In this document: positions 14,161 to 16,893 of the stretch, piece by piece | Layout of the letters: each line of letters starts with the position of its first letter | How positions within the stretch are numbered: position 1 is the first letter of the stretch | From: CAZAGD01 sp964484485 | GTDB taxonomy: Bacteria > Desulfobacterota > SM23-61 | Reading direction: 5' to 3' | Assembly (NCBI GenBank): GCA_964484485.1 | Contig: CAZAGD010000112.1 | Location: 1 to 16,893 of the forward strand | Length of the DNA stretch: 16,893 nucleotides | Translations under genes and position numbers: made by a program | The notes under the pieces: model-generated | What the model was told of the DNA's origin: nothing | Database searches by the model: none | The model's input: only the letters and a program-made list of their open reading frames with translations

Positions 14161-14470
14161 CTGACCGATCAGTTTTTAAATTCCAGTTTAATTCAGGCGG
14201 GCAGAAGAGAGGCTCATTAAAATGAGGCCCATATTCTTTCATAGGTACGGGCGGGGAGATCGACATTTATTTTAAAAGAAGGGAGCTATTATTTAAGTTT
14301 ATCTGGCGGGGACGAGCTTGCCTTAACTAACAAAGCCTAAAAATAGCTCCATACCTCTGCGCAGAAAAGATTATTTTCCCCCGCCTGTACCTAAGAGTTA
14401 AACAGCGCCTCATTTAATGAGCCCCGCTTGCTTTTGCCTGAGGCAGGCCAGAGGCAAGCCAGAGGCAGGC
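14161..14470. repeat. Compound R1 element: two inverted R1 copies around a central hairpin
   Basis: The left half repeats R1 copy 1 closely (CTGACCGATCAGTTTTTAAA, GGCTCATTAAAATGAGGCCC, TTTCATAGGTACGGGCGGGG). The right half, read on the minus strand, gives GGGGCTCATTAAATGAGGC and then AGGTACAGGCGGGG, so it is an inverted second copy. AGGTACGGGCGGGG at 14243-14256 pairs with the block ending TGTACCT at about 14392. Between them GGAGCTATT at 14282-14290 pairs perfectly with AATAGCTCC at 14342-14350. Three 11-bp CAGAGGCAGGC-type units close the right side at 14438-14470. No gene is present. Confidence 0.75.
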
Positions 14471-14545
14471 CTGACCCAGCAATGATTTATTAATCCCAGC
14501 TAAGGTTAAAATTTAAAAGTGATCAACGATCTGTTAGGAAAAAGG

Positions 14546-14585
14546 TTGACAAAATTAGCGGCGGGCAAATACATTAATAAATGTA
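14546..14585 (+). promoter_or_regulatory. Promoter with palindrome over the -10 box, phosphatase/glpA genes
   Basis: TTGACA at 14546-14551 and TACATT at 14570-14575 are 18 bp apart. The -10 box forms one arm of a perfect inverted repeat, TACATT-AATA-AATGTA (14570-14585). A protein bound there would cover the start site. The ATG follows about 22 nt after the expected start, with no clear Shine-Dalgarno sequence. Confidence 0.5.
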
Positions 14586-14603
14586 CCAAATGAATTTATC
14601 CTC

Positions 14604-15389
14604 ATGAACATTTTAAATTTTTGGGGTTTTATTTTTGATCTGGACGGCACAATTTACCGGGGAGAAAAACTCATCCCCGGAGCGCAGGAAGTAATTCAAA
14701 GATTAAAAAATTTAGGCCGGAGGATTGTCTACCTTTCCAATAAGCCTCTCCAAACAAGGGAAGATTATGCCGCCAAATTAACTCGCCTCGGTATCCCCAC
14801 GGAACCTAAAGAAATAATAAATTCTTCTTACGTCATGGCCCGCTGGCTTGGTCAGCAAGCTCCCCGAGCCACTATTTTTGTCATCGGTGAGCCACCCCTC
14901 ATTAAAGAGATGGAAAACCAAGGATTTCGCTTAAGTGAGAATCCAGCAGAGATTGATTACGTTATTGCTTCCTTTGACCGCACCTTTGATTATCGGAAAT
15001 TAAACATCGCTTTTCAGGCCCTAAAAAGAGGAGCCCATTTTTTGGCTACCAACCCAGACCGTTCCTGTCCGGTAGAGGGCGGAGAGATTCCAGATTGCGC
15101 CGCCATGATTGGCGCCATTGAAGGGGCCACCGGAAAAAAAGTGGAAACAATTGTGGGCAAACCCTCAGAGATCACGATCCAAGTGGCCGTAGAAACTATG
15201 CATCTTAAGCCTCAAGATTGCCTCCTGGTGGGCGACCGTTTGGAAACAGATATGGCCATGGGGAAAAAAGCGGGAATGGCTACTGCTTTAGTTTTAACCG
15301 GAGTAACCAAGAGAGAAATTATTGTCCAATCTCCTTGGCCACCTGATTTTATTTGGGAAAGTGTGGCGGACATCTTAAGATACTTATGA
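14604..15389 (+). CDS. HAD-superfamily phosphatase, subclass IIA (NagD/AraL-like)
   Basis: A 261-residue cytoplasmic phosphatase. HAD motif I is FDLDGT with nucleophile D12 and acid/base D14. Motif II is YLSNK with S45, motif III is K186 in VGKPSE, and motif IV is VGDRLETDM with D211 and D216. The large C2-type cap, about 80-180, and the length place it in subclass IIA with NagD, AraL and the phosphoglycolate/glycerol-3-phosphate phosphatases. The catalytic set is complete. The exact substrate cannot be read from the sequence. The next gene, 49 bp downstream, is glpA, which makes glycerol 3-phosphate a candidate by context; phosphoglycolate and sugar phosphates remain possible. The start is chosen because the hydrophobic strand leading to motif I begins here, although the ribosome binding site is weak. 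Confidence 0.85.
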   Translation: MNILNFWGFIFDLDGTIYRGEKLIPGAQEVIQRLKNLGRRIVYLSNKPLQTREDYAAKLTRLGIPTEPKEIINSSYVMARWLGQQAPRATIFVIGEPPLIKEMENQGFRLSENPAEIDYVIASFDRTFDYRKLNIAFQALKRGAHFLATNPDRSCPVEGGEIPDCAAMIGAIEGATGKKVETIVGKPSEITIQVAVETMHLKPQDCLLVGDRLETDMAMGKKAGMATALVLTGVTKREIIVQSPWPPDFIWESVADILRYL

Positions 15390-15438
15390 CAATTAGCCAG
15401 CTTAAAGAAGTATTCTCGGCCGGCATAGGAAATGACCG

Positions 15439-16893
15439 ATGAAGACAGAAGTAGTGGTTATAGGCGGGGGAGCTACGGGAGCAGGTGTTTTCCGCGATTT
15501 GGCTTTGCGGGGCTTAGAAGTTGTCTTGCTGGAAAAAGGCGAGCTTACGAGTGGAACTTCGGGGCGGAACCATGGCCTTTTGCATAGTGGAGCTCGTTAT
15601 GCTGTTTATGATCCTGATTCGGCCCGCGAGTGCTTTCAAGAAAATGTTCTTATAAAAAAGATTGCTGCTCCTTGTTTGGAAGAAACCGGCGGATTTTTTC
15701 TTTCGCTCCCTGAGGATCCACCAGAATATGCCGATTCTCTGCTCCGGGCTTGTCACAGTTTGGGAATCCCTGCCAAAGAAGTGGCGGTGGCTGATGTTCT
15801 CCATCAAGAGACCAAGCTTTCTCCCCAGGTAAAAGGAGCAATTTGGGTTCCTGATGCTTCCGTTGATCCTTTTCGTCTAATTCGGGCCAATATAGAGGCT
15901 GGAGAAAGTTTAGGCGGACGAGTATTTCTCCATCGCCAAGTGGTAGATATTTTTACGGAGCGAGGGAAAGTAACAGGAGTTAAAGCTATAGACCCGCGCA
16001 CGGGAGAAGAATTCAAAATTCAATGTCATTTTTTAATCAATGCTGCGGGAGCTTGGGCCGGGGAGATAGCTCGCTTAGCCGGGATTAATTTGGGCATTCT
16101 CTTTTCCAAAGGGAGTTTAGTTGTATTTAATCAGCGCTTAGTCAATGCGGTGATTAACCGTTGTCGACCTCCGGCTAATGGCGATATTTTTGTACCTCAT
16201 GGGCCTACACTTATTTTGGGTACTACTTCCCAAACAGTAGCTCAAGTCGATGATCCCTTTCCCGAGATTGAAGAAGTAGATCTTCTCTTAAGAGAAGGAG
16301 AGAAGATAATTCCGCAAACTAAAGAGACCAGGGTTATTAGGGCTTATGCCGGCGTCAGACCTCTTTTGGGAGCCCGCGAGGCCGAGCGGGAAGCAGGCCC
16401 GGAGACCCCAAACGCCAGTGAAGCAGATGGCCGCCGGTTAAGTCGGGATTTCCTTTTAATTAATCACGGTGCGCAGGATCAGCTCCGAGGTTTTTTTTCT
16501 ATCAGCGGAGGCAAATTGACTACCTATCGGCTGATGGCAGAAAAAACAGTGGACGCGGTGATGGATGAAATAGGCCGAGAAGAAAGCTGCCGCACTGCCG
16601 AAATCCCCTTACCTTTCCCGCGGGAATATTCTTTCCATGCTTTAGAAAAGAAACTCTTGAAGATAGCCCAGATTCCCTCCGCAAATGTGCCGCAGGAAAT
16701 TATATGTGAATGTGAATTGGTTTCTAAGAAAGAAATTTTGCAAGAGGTGGGAAAATTAGAGACCTTTAGTTTAAAAGAACTGCAGGAAAGAACCAGAGCG
16801 GGGATGGGGCCCTGTCAGGGAGGATTTTGTGCTCCGCGGTTGACGGCTCTTTTGCTGGAAACAGGGAAAATTACCGCGGCAGAGGCCTTAACC
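15439..16893 (+). CDS. glpA: Anaerobic-type glycerol-3-phosphate dehydrogenase, FAD subunit (partial)
   Basis: The frame from the ATG at 15439 is open for 485 codons to the right edge, so the C-terminus is missing. It encodes an FAD enzyme oxidising sn-glycerol 3-phosphate to dihydroxyacetone phosphate and passing electrons to a membrane quinone. The dinucleotide fingerprint is VVVIGGGATGAG at 5-16. GTSGRNHGLLHSGARY near 40-55 is the typical GlpA/GlpD flavin region, and ISGGKLTTYR is the conserved block near the end of the DAO domain. A BFD-like [2Fe-2S] domain follows with C423-E-C425 and C459-x4-C464. This domain separates GlpA from aerobic GlpD and implies partners such as GlpB/GlpC beyond the window. 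AGGA lies 8 bp before the ATG. The gene is probably cotranscribed with the phosphatase gene. Confidence 0.9.
   Translation, partial: MKTEVVVIGGGATGAGVFRDLALRGLEVVLLEKGELTSGTSGRNHGLLHSGARYAVYDPDSARECFQENVLIKKIAAPCLEETGGFFLSLPEDPPEYADSLLRACHSLGIPAKEVAVADVLHQETKLSPQVKGAIWVPDASVDPFRLIRANIEAGESLGGRVFLHRQVVDIFTERGKVTGVKAIDPRTGEEFKIQCHFLINAAGAWAGEIARLAGINLGILFSKGSLVVFNQRLVNAVINRCRPPANGDIFVPHGPTLILGTTSQTVAQVDDPFPEIEEVDLLLREGEKIIPQTKETRVIRAYAGVRPLLGAREAEREAGPETPNASEADGRRLSRDFLLINHGAQDQLRGFFSISGGKLTTYRLMAEKTVDAVMDEIGREESCRTAEIPLPFPREYSFHALEKKLLKIAQIPSANVPQEIICECELVSKKEILQEVGKLETFSLKELQERTRAGMGPCQGGFCAPRLTALLLETGKITAAEALT

Noticed and set aside
15514..16016. Minus-strand ORFs opposite glpA
   Set aside because: They are shadows of a continuous, motif-complete GlpA frame on the plus strand.

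Overview
This 16.9 kb window comes from a bacterial chromosome of moderate, roughly 40-45% G+C. It carries twelve recognisable protein genes, two of them cut by the window ends, plus one possible 37-codon ORF. A group of long, repeat-filled intergenic spacers is unusually prominent. The C-terminal tail at the left edge (CPECAKKLYPEF-type ending), the GlpA with a [2Fe-2S] domain, the acyl-CoA enzymes and the spacer repeats together suggest an uncultured anaerobe, perhaps of the Desulfobacterota or a neighbouring phylum. That assignment is inference; there is no rRNA or marker gene to settle it.

Layout: (1) 2-97, end of a probable sensor or response-regulator protein. (2) 98-710, a mosaic of dispersed repeats ending in a promoter that nearly abuts the next ATG. 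(3) 711-1934, a DUF4143-type ATPase lying between two direct copies of a ~91 bp repeat. (4) 2373-3989, an XRE-cupin regulator with a palindrome over its own promoter, followed by a 3-hydroxyacyl-CoA dehydrogenase. (5) 4130-7249, two envelope proteins of unknown function: an exported helical protein, then a probable lipoprotein with a coiled coil and a BamE/SmpA-like C-terminus. (6) 7299-8813, an acyl-CoA synthetase-like protein with an altered P-loop and no A10 lysine. (7) 9362-12431, an M20D amidohydrolase, a DUF5058 membrane protein and its membrane partner, closed by a terminator. (8) 12558-14060, on the minus strand and converging on that terminator, a divergent argininosuccinate lyase-family protein. 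(9) 14604-16893, a HAD-IIA phosphatase followed by glpA, which runs off the window.

How the genes may work together: the dehydrogenase, the acyl-CoA synthetase-like protein and the regulator point to acyl-CoA or short hydroxy-acid metabolism, but they are not one tight operon. The amidohydrolase and the two membrane proteins look like a scavenging module that would import and deacylate an N-acyl amino acid or small peptide; its substrate is unknown. The phosphatase and GlpA could both act on glycerol phosphate.

The spacers hold at least two families of imperfect palindromes. R1 is at 5491, 8867 and 14161; R2-like is at 9116 and 10572. An 11-bp unit, GCCTGCCTCTG or its complement, recurs in several spacers and never inside a gene. 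I see no tRNA, rRNA, CRISPR array, transposase or phage gene.
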